A stretch of 64,000 bases of DNA from Dipteris shenzhenensis (GCA_047967505.1 CM106540.1), one strand, 5' to 3'. Positions 43,171 to 55,841 are shown, counted from the stretch's first letter. Made by a program: numbers and translations. Notes: generated by a model not told the origin, from the letters alone.

Positions 43171-46003
43171 TTTCATGATATCTGCCACATTTACCTCGCT
43201 AGCTGTCACATGTGGACTTAGTGTGGTTTGATGATGACACATCATTATCTAGACCTCGGTCCCCAAGAATATCCTGAGGCGCCCTTTCCTACAATTTGAG
43301 TGGTGCAAATTTCCAAAAATATTAACCATGCAGGCGCATGCATGCAGAGCCCAGGGAGCTTACATCCCTTCATCTCCTTGCTAGCACCTTCCGGTATCAT
43401 TTGCATTGTGCATGCTTACACTTCTTCTATTGCTCATCTTGCACCTGCTTGTTCTGCCCTCACCTGCCATTGCCATCTTCTTGCTTATGACTCTGTTCTT
43501 TCTCCTCGCCTTCATAATCTCCTTCAGTGTTTTGCTATAGCAATAATGGTGCGCTACAAGATATTCATGATCTTCAACACAAAGCGTGTCAAAATCCAAA
43601 ACTAGTTGACCAAGGCATGCCTCAACAGAGCATTCTGTGAAACATTACTCCTTGCATGACTGATAGCATTGTGGCCCAATTAATTTGCCGTAGCAACATG
43701 GTTCGGGTGGCCAATAGTGAATGTTTTCTTTCAAAGGAGCTACTAAGCATGTAGATGTGCCTCCCCATGGATGGGGGGAAAAAGATTGGAGATAGGCATG
43801 AGGGCAACCATAGGAGCAAGATCATCCACCCTTGGAAAGAAGAAGGGATGAGGCCTCAAGCCCAAGCACATGGAATCGGACACTAGAAGAGATGGACAAG
43901 TTTGGACCAGTCACGACCAACCACTTAAATTCTATTACCTCCTTTCCTCTATAGTTTCAGACCTCTGGCCCCCTTGCACCTCCATCCTCTCAATCCATTC
44001 TAGACTTATCGTGGATGACTAACACTCTGCCTAGCACTTTGCCCCTGCACTTCTTCTCCCTCCTGCCCATTTAAACTGCAACATTCGGTCGCCCTCTAGC
44101 TCCTGCCCCAATAACTCCTTTGCCCATTTGCCTATTGATTTTTGTCTTTGTGGTTCCCTTGCCCCTTGTGATCACCACCCTCACTCATTCATCACCGCCC
44201 TGGGCCCAGTAGTTCCTTTGCTCATCTACCTATTGATTTCTATCTTTGTGGTTCCCTTGCCCCTTGTGACACCACTATCAAATTTTTTTTACCAGTTGGC
44301 TGATTTCTGGAAGCAAAAGGCCATTTTAGACTCCTTGGAGCTCTCCATGAAGTAGAAGTACAAAATGGAGGTGCAATCCACGTTGATGGTTATGCTCTCA
44401 GTTGTGTGCCTACTCTACCCCCTTAGATGACTTGGATATCCCATAGACCAAATTAGATTGCCTAGTAGCTCGGCTAGTGTTTGGTTAATTTTCTGAAAGT
44501 AGATGACTCCCCAAAAATTGTGTCTCTTCAATGGCAGATTGTAGAGCTATGCTTCACTCTAAATGCAATGACAAGTGAGGTACCAGAATCAAGGTGAGCA
44601 ACTGGAGGAGCACATCGAGTAACTTAGCTCAAAAGTCACTGGTCTTCACAATGCACAAGTAGTCGCTGGCTCCAAGCATCTTCAAATGTTGGACCACCTT
44701 AAAAGCTAGCACGAGTCATCTTGAACCCATGCACTGCCCCTTAAAGCTCAATTAAGGGCAAACACTAACTGGTGGACACCCATATATGAATGGACCCAGT
44801 GGGGCTTACAGAGCTCACAAGGATCTTGAATAGCGAGCACACAACCCTACAGCACATCACATCACCCCATCTAAATGGACCCAGAGGGTCTTATGGAGCT
44901 CACAAGGATCTTGAATAGCGAGCACATAACCTATGGCACATCACATCAAGCACATGTGCTTGGTCCTCCAACCTAGTTGCAAATCTATGGCAGTGCTCCA
45001 AAATGACCAATCGACAATGATGTGGGAAGTGGGGCACCACCTCCCCCTCAACAAACCTTGTAGATCATCAACCCAACAAGGGACAAACATGAAGGACACT
45101 GAGGGCCGAGAGGAGGTCACAATGCACCCAGCCTACTGAAAACTAGACCATCACCCAAAATACTCCGGGTCTAATATCCCAAGACACCACCCTCTACCCC
45201 ACCTCCAACCCAATCGATGCTAGTTTTGACCCCTTCGATGCCTCAAACTTGAGGGCGGGGTCAAAAACTATCCAATGTGAATTAGGTCTTCCAGTTGATG
45301 GGTGAGAAGGCAAAGATGCACATTGAGATTGAGGACTTGGAGATGGGCAACATGGAGCTCGATCAAAATTGGGAGTCCCTCCGGATGGACTTGGCAAACA
45401 CCCAGCATCGATGTTCCACAACTAAGCTTTGGTGGACATATGCCTAGGCGTACTTTGATTGGCACAGATGGTGGCCCAAGCCCAACTCCCACAATTGTGG
45501 TGGTACCCAAACCTCTCTACCCTCGTACAAACTCATGCTTGCAACATCTTGACTCTACCTTAGCTCCTCCCTCTTCTATTTCTATTTTGGTTAACCGTAT
45601 TTAGGATTCTACATCTAGATTGGTCCTACTCCTGGATCCTATCCAGCTCCCCAAAACCTTCTGCTCCCTAGATTCTTCCTTTGCTGGGATCCTACAACAC
45701 CAAAATCTTATTATTCCTAGGTCATCCTACTCACGAATCTGCTTGTACCTGGATATTTCTACTCCTCAAATTATCTTGGACTTGGATTTTGACTTAGATA
45801 ATCCCAAACTTTGATTGGATAGGATTTTATATTGGATCTAGATTGCCCAAATTTAGTTTAGCTAGATTATGTCTATGGGTCCTTGTTGGGTCAATGTACT
45901 TTCTTAGTTTAGATACCATCTTCTTCATATGGATTAATAGTTTGGAGGCTTTTATCAATTTGTAGCTCTACAACTCATTAATCATTTCCATTGAGGGAGG
46001 GTT
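43171..46003 (+). other. Spacer after gypsy pol, with tandem doublets
   Basis: No recognisable protein. A doublet with 98-base period begins at 44131 and 44229 (cctattgattt, tctttgtggttcccttgcc). Another with about 86-base period begins at 44789 and 44875 (aatggacccag, gagctcacaaggatcttgaa). Long non-coding spacers before the 3' LTR are common in Tat/Athila-type gypsy elements, but that assignment is inference. Confidence 0.4.
45991..46003 (+). other. Possible gypsy polypurine tract
   Basis: ttgagggagggtt directly before tgtcggggaaatt, a typical gypsy LTR start. Confidence 0.4.
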
Positions 46004-46660
46004 TGTCGGGGAAATTCAAGGTAAATGGGGTATTGTGGCATGTGTGTATCTCGTGGGAACAACCTCTTGTAAAGCAATTGTGCTTTAGTATAGAAACTAG
46101 CCTTGTAAATTGGGTTGCACGGTTAAACCTTACCTGCCACGTGGCTTTTTACAAAGGTATGAGAACTTGGAACAGAGAACGACATCGTCGATGGACACTG
46201 CAGAGAAATGGATATGGTGTGGTGCTCTGAATAGCGATGGCGAGGCTATGGCAAAGAGCTGGCTATGGAGCGTTGCGTGTTGAGTGGCCATGGGCTTCCC
46301 ACAGCAAAGGCTACTTGCATATCTAAGTTGATGGAAGAGCCATGAAGTGGGCGTTTGGCATAGTTGAAGCCGTGAAGCGGGCCGTTGGAGCCGTGAAGCG
46401 TTGTTGTTAGCTGTGTACCAAGAGTCACCATCCAGGTGCTATAGGCGTTGTTGGCGTGTCGTAGTTGTAGGTCCATTGGTGTTGTTTTGGAGCTGCTGCC
46501 ATGAGCGTGGTCGTGCTAGAGCGTGTGGAGCTGCCACTTGAGTGATGGTGTTGGTAGCCAAGAGGAAATCATTTGTAGCGTGGGAGCTCGTTGCTGGAGT
46601 GCTAGAGACCTTGGATCCAAAATACAATGATTTCGATATTATGACTATTTTGAGGGGAAA
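46004..46660 (+). repeat. Possible gypsy 3' LTR (end not fixed)
   Basis: Starts tgtcggggaaattc after a polypurine tract. There is no second copy to fix its length. The open stretches on both strands within it are not protein families. Confidence 0.3.
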
Positions 46661-48425
46661 TTGGATAATCCATTGCGCACATAATTACACAATTATTAAA
46701 ACATAATTTTTGCATGAATGAAAGATGTGAGTTAGCAATTGTTTGTAGCCCATTAGCTATTAGTTTGCCAAGGGTTAACCCTTGATTGAGTTAATTGCCA
46801 CTTGGAGGCTTTCTAACTCCACCTCAAGGTCTTGACCGATTAAATATTTTGGTTAGGTTAGATGGTCAATTTACCAAGTGGCCATCTTGGTGGTTGAAAT
46901 GACTATGTGGTGGATGATAGACCTTATAATTGACATATGGTTTGGATGTTATAGATGATGTACTGGGGATTCGTCATAATTACATGGTGATGCCTAGTAC
47001 TTCCATGATGTGCACAACACTATGCTTGTTGATGTAGCAATGTTGCATGGGTCCCCCTTGCTTTTATCAAAAAGTCACTTTAGGATTTATGCTCAAATGT
47101 GCACCTAAAGATACACCAAGGAATAGGACCTAGAACTCTTTCATCCTCCCGTGGAAGGATTGATAGTGAAAATAATTCATGTTCTTGAACTTGAGTGAGG
47201 CAAAGTAAAATATGATCTAATCTTTCCTACATCTTATGTGTCATTGCATTTTCTTCTTCCTCTTGTATGCATCACTTCTCTTCCTAAAGGTCTGTTGCAT
47301 CATCACTTTGCTAGTTTGTGCCTTGCTTCATGCTTCTTTCTGGAGGCCTTGTCCATATTGAGAAGGCTTTGCTTGCTATTTGCAAGCTTGCATGAGCGAG
47401 CAGCTTAATATTGCTTCATTTCACATTGAGTTAGAGCTACTTCTTATGTCACATGCTACTGTGTAACTATTTCCTCATTTGCATGTACCTCTTCCTAGGT
47501 ATCCTTATGGATATTGACAAGCCTACCAAAGGCACTGCAAGGTTTTGTGAACAATCGTGACAGAAGAGAGCAAATTTGTGTTCATGTGCTAACCTACCTT
47601 GCTTATGAGTGCTTGTTGACATGTTTGCAATACCTAAGAAAGGCCATGATGATTGTTGCAACTTCTATACTTAGTGTTGCTTTGTTGCTTTGTGCATACT
47701 TTCTCATGTGTTATTGGAGGCTCTCAAAACTATTGTAGAGTCTTTTAAATTATCTCAAGATTATGCGAATACTCATAAATCATCAATGCTTCAGGCAAAT
47801 CTTTGAAGGTTGCCAAATCTGAGAGGCAAATTAAGGTAGCAAGTTAAGATGCTTTGAGCATCACATGTCTTGATTGGCATGATGCTAAAATTTATTGCTT
47901 TCTTCACATATAAGTCATGTCTTTGACTAATAGATGGAGATGTGGCTTGAGAAACCGCTCTTGCTAAGCAATTTTATGCTTCTAGAAATTCTTGAGGCCC
48001 AATAAGCTTTAAGTGAACCTCTTTTGCGATCTTATAATGATGACAATGGGTTGCGCTAAAGCTTCTTTATCTCACTTTTGACTAACTTGTTAAAATTAAT
48101 GTTGCTAGTGGGCATCATTAAAGTCACAAATTGGGAAATCTGTTATAGACTGAAATGATAGTTTTGAACTAACAAAAATTTAGAAATTGTAAAAAACAAG
48201 CTCTCCCACTAAAGACATAGAGGTTGGACACTTCAAACCTCAATATCTTGAGCTTCAAAAGCTGAGATGCGGAGCTTTTGAAAATTGGTTTTCTCGAAAA
48301 GCTGAGATGTAGAACAATAGCTATGGCTATACACAAATAGGAGGCAACTATCGCTTGAAAACACATGCACTACTTGAGCTATGCAAGGGCGAAAGGAGAG
48401 AATGAACAGATCCATGAGCACAATA
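46661..48425. other. No recognisable feature
   Basis: AT-rich sequence without known protein blocks. The part just below 48425 would be leader of the minus-strand LTR element that starts there, but no Gag was found. Confidence 0.3.
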
Positions 48426-48438
48426 GGCTCTAATACCA
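48426..48438 (-). other. Primer-binding site
   Basis: On the minus strand, tggtattagagcc, one base from the Copia consensus. Confidence 0.65.
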
Positions 48439-48441
48439 TTT

Positions 48442-48668
48442 TGAGAGAGTGCTTTCAGCTGTGGGAGAGAGAAGGCGAGTGGAGGGAGCCAACTTTCATA
48501 CACCAAGATGTCTATAGAATATGCACAACTCTCTATTAGACAAGATGAAGGTTACAAAGATACATACCCAACTCTAACTTTGAGAACCCTAATGAGGAGA
48601 TGCCCATTTTACCACTCTTTGTGTACAAGTATACGTCTATGGAGATGATGCAATTTACATCCTCAACA
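48442..48668 (-). repeat. 5' LTR of a minus-strand Copia-like element
   Basis: On the minus strand it starts tgttgaggatgtaaattgc and ends gcactctctca three bases before a primer-binding site, giving TG...CA ends and 227 bases. No partner LTR or coding sequence was seen, so the rest of the element is lost or unrecognisable. Confidence 0.55.
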
Positions 48669-49749
48669 TGCCTAAACTAAATCTTAAACTTAATCTCATC
48701 TAATGTAACCGACCTCCCCTACATTAACTTGCATTTGACCACCATTAGATTCCTTTCAAAATCTTATAGATATGCCTTACCTAACCTCCTATACAGAATC
48801 AAAGTGTCCACCATCTTCTATAAAGCATTTGAATAAAATACGAATAGTTTACTTCTATTGGACATAAAAGATATTGAAGAGATACCTTCACAACAAGACA
48901 TAGTGATACCCTAGTGATAAGAATGATCCTTTTTTTACCTTTAGACATGACGTGGTTTTGAAGGTTTAAGCAAATTTGGCTTCTCAACAACTGTAGTTTA
49001 CAAGTTGTGTTTTGCTAATTAAGGTCAAGGTCAAATTCCAGTTTATGTGTACTTCTTAAAGTCTCCCTCTTTTGCATCAAGGAAGGTTGATGCCTGAGCA
49101 TTGTGGGTGGTAAGGTCAAAATAAAATCGTTAATGAATAGACATATAATATAATAGGTGCAAGATAGAAATACATACAAAAAGATAAAATCCCATAAAAT
49201 TTCACACAAGGGAGTTAATGGGATGGTTTGATGTGGCAGGCTGGGCTGAGGGAGGAAGCATGGCGAATTACAGATAGAGTTGTCTTCTCATTTTTGGCCT
49301 ACCCTCAGGGTAGCCCTTAGCAACACTTCAAATTTGGTAAAGTAGAAATTAGATATTTTTTGAATTTTGGGAAGTACATTTTTGGAGAGAATGTTACTCT
49401 TGTTCATTGGACTTGAATGGAGACTTTAAAGTGGTTCTCCTCTCTCCTTCTTTTATCTCCTCGAGTCTTCTTCTTACACACCATCTCCCCGCCCCCCCCC
49501 TCTCTCTCTCTCCCCCCTTTATCTCGTGTAGTCTTCCTCCACACCATTTCCTTTTTGTTTGCTTTTTTTATCTTGGCCATGAATGATTATATCATTCACC
49601 TTGCTAACTCTCACGAAATCGTTTCCTCTCACCGTGAGTAGAGCAACCTTGAAAGTTGGTGCTTTGAAATGTGTCTTCTCGTTGCATATAGCCAGCGCAC
49701 CAGGCATATGAAATTGAATTCTGATAGGGAGGCTTTATCAGAACGTGAC
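48669..49749. other. Unassigned, with a CT-rich patch
   Basis: A pyrimidine-rich block lies at 49430-49560. No protein family is seen. Confidence 0.3.
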
Positions 49750-50283
49750 GCCAAAAATTGCGCGCGCCCCTGCATTTGCTACATTTTAAGTTTAATTCAC
49801 CACCCTTCCAAGAAATCTTGCGACCCTTCTTTTGCAATCGACCCATAGGCAGCAACCAAACGCGGCCACTGCAACGAATGGGTGAAAAAGCTGCCCGTTC
49901 AGGAGACTTAGAAGAAAATTTCAAGGCTTTTCATCCATGGTTCGGCTTTGGTTCCTGTATGATCGACAGGGAGTATTGAAGCAGCTGCTGGAACCGTTTG
50001 GGAATAGAATTGCTTCGCGTATCTGCTCGTCAGTTTTAGAAATCTCCCGCCCAAAATGCTGGCTTTGCCTGCTGGCTCCTCCCCTTTACTTGTAAAAAAC
50101 TGTTGGTTCCTCGGTTTTAAAGCGGCATTTTTCCATGTCTCAGCCGTGTGTCAGGAGAAGTGGACCCCGAAATTCAAATACGTACGTCGTTTTTACCTTG
50201 CATGGAGTGCTTATTTTTTAACGTCGTTGCAGAATACTCTCTTAAGTCCCCTCTGTTCTTCAATAAGGCACCACGACACATAG
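49750..50283 (+). other. Possible first exon of a host gene
   Basis: More GC-rich and less repeat-like than its surroundings. An ATG at 50056 opens 75 codons, starting MLALPAGSSPLLVKNCWFLG, with a basic, Ser-containing N-terminus that could be an organelle transit peptide. A donor-like gtacgt follows CQEKWTPKFKY at about 50180. The protein is not recognised and splicing is unproven. Confidence 0.3.
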
Positions 50284-52089
50284 TGCAGGGAAATGGCTAA
50301 CAAAGCTAAAGCGACTCCAGACCCGCTCCAAAGAGGGGGTGATAATTTTTACTTCTGTTATCGGGAGACCAAACAAAATCTGTCATATGTATGTCGTACA
50401 CACGCGCACACACATGCACACGCATAGCAGAAGGAAGGCAAAAGAGCTTTTGGGCAATCCTGAGAAAGTCGCAGATGCTATGAAAGCATATTTGAAGAGG
50501 GAGTTGGGACACTGAGACAGGGCTAAATTCAGCCGCTACCAACCCCTCCATCTAGATTATAACTAAGATTCTTCGTTGAGGATGGCACAGCCCAACAAAG
50601 GAGAAAGATCAGCTACATTCGGACAATGTCTTACCGCCTCAGGTAGCGGACAGAGAGAAAAGCTGGTACACTTTGGAAAGGATTGACACACCCAGGTGGA
50701 ACAAGAGAGTCAAGATCGCCCACATCAGAAAGGAGAAGAATGAGACTCAGCATCTTCGAGTTGAAACCTGAACACAGGCATAACGTTATGTTTTGGATAT
50801 CTGGGTACATAGCATAGTTAAACATGACATCTAATGTCCTTGCAATCACCAATTGAGAAAGCAATACATCTAATGCAAAAGATTTGCCAGAGTACAACAC
50901 TCAGAAGTGCTGTGAAAAAGTAGTGAACGTCACTACCAGCTATATGCTCTAAGGTTGCTCAAATAGGATGCCAAATCTTGAGGTAGTTGCAACAACTACA
51001 TGTTAAGGGACCACCAAGATTTTTAACGTAAGTGGAACCACCTTTAGAGCCAGGAAATCTGTCTCCAAGGAAATCCATCTCCACTCAAGGAAAAGACTGA
51101 CTTAAAAAATCCAGGCATTGAATCTCGTAAGGCCTATTAAGACCAAAATTAATCACAACATAAATATACAAAGGGATCAAGCTTTTCTATGAAGGGATCC
51201 CTTTGCAATATTCTCCATCTCAACTCCTTTTTATTAGCATAGGAGAGCCACAGCATAAGAGATCCCAACTAGTTGTCATTGGTCAAATGTGACACATAGG
51301 AGTTGCCAATGGTGACATCCACAATGAAGGAGCTCTGCATATATTAACCTCTGTCTTCCTTGTTTCTCACATTTTTATTGGACAGTTTCCAAATGAGAAG
51401 ATTATCTTGCTTATAGATTTGTGCAGGTAGAAGAAGAGATAGAGAACACTTTCTGATCTGAGAGAGAATACGCAGATGTACAACCACAATAGATCTCACC
51501 TACAGGATAGAAAACTGTATACAAGAACCTCCAAAATACGCACCACCACCTGCAGCAAACATACTCTGAGGTCTGGCCACACCACAAACTCTGTTGCCTC
51601 TACAGTAGAACACCTACCCGCTTCCAGTTCTAGGTCACGATCTTCATTTTTACAGATTTGGTGTCACTGAAGAAATAGATTCTTTGTCCAAGGTGGTCCT
51701 GGCTAGTGTAAGATCAGCATATGTAAAATGCCATGTATATATTGTTTTAGATATTTTGCAATACAAAGTCTCTCATGGCCGCCTCCTTGGGAGATGTGAG
51801 ATCTGACTCCCCCAATGAGCCATCTAGTCCATCCCAACCCTTGTTTTTGGTTGCTTCCACTGGCTTTTGTCGTCAGTAGTAGTATTAGATTGTAATCAGC
51901 AATTTGAGTTGGGTCCCATTGTGTGTGTGCATCCAATCGTCTAGCTCATCAATGAATTGTTGGGCAAAGGGGGCATCCTTGGTTGAATCTGGATCTTTTT
52001 GTCTAGTTTTGCTCCATTTACTAGTCTCCTTGCTGCTTAGCTATCACCTTTTTGTGTAAATGTGAATGTAGCGTCTCACATTTCCTTGG
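50284..52089. other. Unassigned
   Basis: A minus-strand open stretch (50900-50631, 89 codons) looks compositionally protein-like, with FALDVLLSQLVIARTLDVMF, but matches nothing known to me. The remainder shows no features. Confidence 0.3.
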
Positions 52090-52560
52090 GAACAAGATCA
52101 GTTTGTTATTCTCTCCCACAATTTTTGTCTCGACATTGTGTCCAAGGCCTTTTTGAAGTCTACTAAACACTAATACAACGCTTTATTCCTGCCATTAGCC
52201 CGCTCTGCTACTGCTTCGATCATCAGTTTGTTATTCTCTCCCACAATTTTTGTCTTGACATTGTGTCAAAGGCCTTTTTGAAGTCTACAAAATACCAATA
52301 CAATGCTTTATTACTGCCCTTAGCCCGGGGGACTCTGTTACTGCTACGATGGTAACTCAATGATCCATTGTGGAATGCTTTGGTCTAAATCCTACTTGTG
52401 ACAGCAACCCGGTCCTATTATCTTCAGCCCATTTACTATGTTTTGTCCAAGATGGCACCATATAATTTTGCCACCAGGTTGCTCACCAAGATGATTGAAA
52501 AGTTTATGGCTTCTTTCTTATCCCCTTCTTAAAGATGGGAATTATTTTGTCCGTTGGCCC
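52090..52560 (-). pseudogene. Non-L1 LINE reverse-transcriptase fragment (LINE-E) with duplicated catalytic block
   Basis: The minus strand at about 52420-52350 gives GLLSQVGFRPKHSTMDH, then LYWYFVDFKKAFDTMSRQKL (52300-52240). This is the block with the first catalytic Asp, as in the LINEs at 24.9 and 58.3 kb. A 125-base tandem duplication (starts 52099 and 52224) repeats it as VDFKKALDTMSRQKL. The upstream part reads KIIPIFKKG. The fragment ends before the YADD block. Confidence 0.7.
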
Positions 52561-52925
52561 TTTCTGGAGTTATACTTCTTCTAGAGCCTTGTTTGCTATT
52601 CATGGAAGGATTTCTCTTGTTTTTTGTTCTCCCATTTTGGCATCTTGGCCATATCTGTTGCTTGCCGATTCAGGCCTATGCGTGTAGTGCCCTTTCTAGG
52701 GTTTTCTGTATTCTTCCTGTTTATTATAATTTAATTTTAGAGGAGGATTTGTTTATTTGGATTTATGGCTTATTTTAAGATATTCCTTCTAAATGCCCTC
52801 TGTTCTGATTCAAGGTTTTAATCATGCTTGTTGCGTCTTCTACCATTACCTCTGATTTTGCCCAATCATTTTATTTTTAGCATACAATCTGTCTGAACCC
52901 ATCACCTTCAACGTAGTCTTTCTTT

Positions 52926-53240
52926 TTCCAGATCGTGCTCTTTGGAAAACCTGTAATATTAGGGGCCATATTCCTTTCATGCTCCCATGTTTCTATCGCT
53001 GCAAATATATCCACTTCTGTTCCCATATTGTGATCTTGTCCATCGATAGCCCTTCCACATTTCATATTTTGATCTTCTTTCTTATTCCAGATTGTGGCCT
53101 TTGGAAACCCCATAATATCAGGGGCTGTATTCCTTTCATGCTTCCATGTTTCTATCGCTGCAATGTATCCACTCCTGTTCTTATATTGTGATCTTGTCCA
53201 TCGGCAGGCCTTCCTTGTTTCCTATTTTGATCTTGAGGGT
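52926..53240 (+). repeat. 159-bp tandem doublet
   Basis: Units begin at 52926 and 53085 (ttccagat-gtg-cctttgga) and share cctttcatgct-ccatgtttc and tatcgctgcaa. It lies on the 5' side of the minus-strand LINE-E fragment. Confidence 0.9.
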
Positions 53241-53549
53241 CTCGAGCCCATACATTTTACTTCTTTATGTTCCTTGTCCTCACTCTTTCCTTCTACTAGG
53301 GGTTTGCTGTCCCGTGCAACCCTTTTTTCCTCTCTTTTGGCTTTTTGTACTATTTAAGAACCTTATATTTCTAAATTGCCTGACCTTTGAGTGGTGCCTA
53401 TGCTTCAAGACTCTCATCCTGGACTGACTGTCTTGGAATTGACAATTAGATGCGTGGGTCTCTTGTCTTTTTTGCACAGGTTCGTTCTAAGGAGACAGAG
53501 AGTTCGTGCTATGCTTTGAAACCTAAAGAATGCAGAATAACTGCTTGTG

Positions 53550-53551
<2 letters not shown>

Positions 53552-53592
<41 letters not shown>
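53552..53592 (+). repeat. (GA)n microsatellite
   Basis: About 20 uninterrupted GA units. Like the run at 23247 it could be a LINE tail on the minus strand, but the sequence next to it does not show the LINE 3' end clearly. Confidence 0.95.
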
Positions 53593-53593
<1 letters not shown>

Positions 53594-53685
53594 CCATATG
53601 AAGTAACTAGCATAAAATGCTGATGTGTACAGAATTTTAATGGAAGTATGGGTTTCATCGACAAGGTATGCTATAGGGCTTTAAA

Positions 53686-53868
53686 CTGTCACATGTGCAA
53701 TAGGTGATATGTTGCATGGGTTTTCTGCGTTCATAAAAATTGACCAGATCACCTGGATACAGGATTATTTCAATTACATGAAGAGAAAGTGGAGAGCTGA
53801 TGCAAAGAGGGACTTGCTGAAGTGGCGCACCTCATTCGATGTATATACAGGCATTTTTTATCAGGTTT
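53686..53868 (+). other. Exon-like open stretch
   Basis: About 60 open codons with protein-like composition: AFIKIDQITWIQDYFNYMKR then WRADAKRDLLKWRTSFDVYT. A splice-acceptor-like atacag sits inside and a donor-like position follows. No family is recognised. It may belong with the stretches at 50056 and 54768. Confidence 0.25.
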
Positions 53869-53885
53869 TGTAGCCAGCGCTTCAT

Positions 53886-54370
53886 AGTCTCTCTAAGCTT
53901 TGTAGTTGGAAGGTTTTAAAACAGGATATCATGTGGTTTAGGTTAGAGAGCAAGTAAGCCCACCGATTGCTTCATGAGTTCAGGGATACCTGTTTTGTAT
54001 TGATATCATTATGATATGGCTCCCTTATGGATGTCGATCCCGCTGAGCGGCTCCACCCCTTCAACTTGTTGTATCAGGTTATCTCAGTCTCATAGACCCT
54101 AGTCTCTCTAAGCTCTGTAGTTGGAAGGTTTTAAAACAGGATATCATGTGGCAGTTTAGGTTAGAGAGCAAGTAAGCCCGCTGAATGCTTCATGAGTTCA
54201 GGATATCTGTTTTGTATTGGTATCGTTATGATATGGCTCCTTTTCGTATTTGTCATGGGTGTTGATGCCTGCTGAGTGGCTCCACCCCTTCAACTCGTTG
54301 TATCAGGTTCTCTCAGTCTCATAGACCCTTCGGTCTTTCGAAGACTTTTAATAACTTTTCTTTTTTTCTC
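53886..54370 (+). repeat. LINE 3'-end sequence in a 215-bp tandem duplication
   Basis: Units begin at 53886 and 54101 (agtctctctaagct-tgtagttgg, aaaacaggatatcatgtgg). Each has gctccaccccttcaact and ctcagtctcatagaccc. The second unit ends ttcgaagacttttaataac, then ctttttttctctctttcc. This matches the LINE-type 3' end at 61305-61375 (ccgaagactttaataaac then ctttctttc). Confidence 0.75.
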
Positions 54371-54767
54371 TCTTTCCATCTTGATACTGCTGATCGGAAT
54401 AGGCTCAAATTTTCTGGCAGTGATAGGCTTTAAATTTTCAGGCAGAAATATGGAGAATGTATTCTTGCAAGTTGCATGCTAAATGTATATGCATGCTAAA
54501 TGTATATGTTTGTGAGCAGTTATTGAGTATGACTGGCAAAATAGGGAGGTCTCTTTGCAGGTATGTATTGCTTTGGATGTAGGTCCATGTATGTCTTTAC
54601 ATTGTATTTAAATGGTACTTGTTTTCCATAGTCTACTTGTACAAGCTGTACATATGCAGATATTCGTCATGAGAGCATGCATCCATCTATCTTACTCATG
54701 ATAAAGTTGTAGTGTTTAAAGCATTGTCAATGCTGGGTGAAAAAATGACATAATTATAATGCTTGCC

Positions 54768-54960
54768 AGCCATCGTCTAGTTTCAAAAGCCGCCCGAAAT
54801 CACAAAAGCAACGAAATGGAGACCAAAAATGTTATTTCAGGTGGTCTGAAGATTCTGCAGACAGTTCAAGACGCAAGAAATGGAAGAGTAATCTCTATAT
54901 GCCTTGGCCGCTACAAATCCATGCCTGTGTTTGTATGATGCAGCTAAGTTCTTCCTTTGA
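54768..54960 (+). other. Exon-like open stretch
   Basis: After an AG (cttgccag) the frame reads SSSFKSRPKSQKQRNGDQKC, then FRWSEDSADSSRRKKWKSNL, a hydrophilic, charged sequence unlike repeat-derived frames nearby. It stays open to about 55045. No family is recognised. Confidence 0.25.
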
Positions 54961-55162
54961 TATTTCCAATCATCCCAACTGGATGGACTTTTTCTATTGT
55001 CATGCTATCATTGGAGGTATTAGAACTTCATGCTGTTTTGTTATATGTATATAAATAATGATATCTCTTGAGAGGGGCTGGATAAGATTCGTGGGTCACC
55101 TTGAGCTCCAAGTCTCTTTGTATGTCCATATCACATCGTGTTAGCTCGCTTGAACTGAAAGA

Positions 55163-55226
55163 GGGGGGGGGGGGGGGGGGGGGACGGGCTTCTCTCTCTC
55201 TCTCTCTCTCTCCCCCCCCGCCCCAC
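55163..55226 (+). repeat. (G)21, (TC)n and C-rich tract
   Basis: A run of 21 G, a short spacer, (TC)n at 55191-55212, then C-rich sequence. Such a tract can form four-stranded or triplex DNA and is prone to sequencing error. Confidence 0.9.
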
Positions 55227-55269
55227 CCCAAAGAAAATTAAAAATTAAAAAAAAAAACTCACAACCTCT

Positions 55270-55841
55270 GTGGAATAGGAACTGCGCTGTCTCACTCACT
55301 CAATGATGCAGATCACACACTAGAACCTCACTCAAAAGGTAGAGTATAGACAGTATATACAACAGAGAGAATACGAGAGAGAAACTCAGATGTATTCCTC
55401 CACCAAATAGTGGCAAGGCACAAGCTCAAGATGAGCACAAAAGACCAGCAAAGGGCTGGATACCTAAAGCCTGAGATCACTCCTACTCATCCTGCTCTAC
55501 GGTGCCATTTGTAAGCTTCAGTAGCTGCTATGTCTGATGAAGAATGGAGGGGGGGAAGGGGGCTTTATATAGGTGCAGCCAGCCCCAGCCCCCTTGAGCA
55601 AGCCGACTAGGTCGGCCCTGCTATATGTGAGCCAACTGGCCGACCGGCCTGGTTGGCTGGACCAACCAGCCCCAGGGGTTGGCCTATAAGTAGGGCCTCC
55701 CTTGGCTACCATTTGCTGCTGCTTGCTGCATGTCCTGCAGCCCATAGACACCCCCCCAAAACATCACCCCCCCTCATGGTACAATGCCCCCTGGTCCCCA
55801 CAAATTGGGGGCTCACAGGTGGGTGGTATTGACCTCCAACA
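55270..55841 (-). repeat. 3' LTR of Copia-2
   Basis: On the minus strand it starts tgttggaggtc at 55841, right after a polypurine tract. It contains a gaccggcc/ggttggctgg palindrome cluster (about 55590-55690) and a TATA box (ctatataaag, 55563-55572). The end near 55270 is inferred from a CA dinucleotide before a poly(T)-rich stretch. Confidence 0.7.
55563..55572 (-). promoter_or_regulatory. TATA box of the Copia-2 LTR
   Basis: ctatataaag on the minus strand, downstream of the palindrome cluster, as in the Copia-1 LTR. Confidence 0.6.

Noticed and set aside
50631-50900. An 89-codon minus-strand open stretch as a gene
   Set aside because: The composition is protein-like, but there is no family match, no start context and no partner exon, so it is only mentioned under the unassigned interval.
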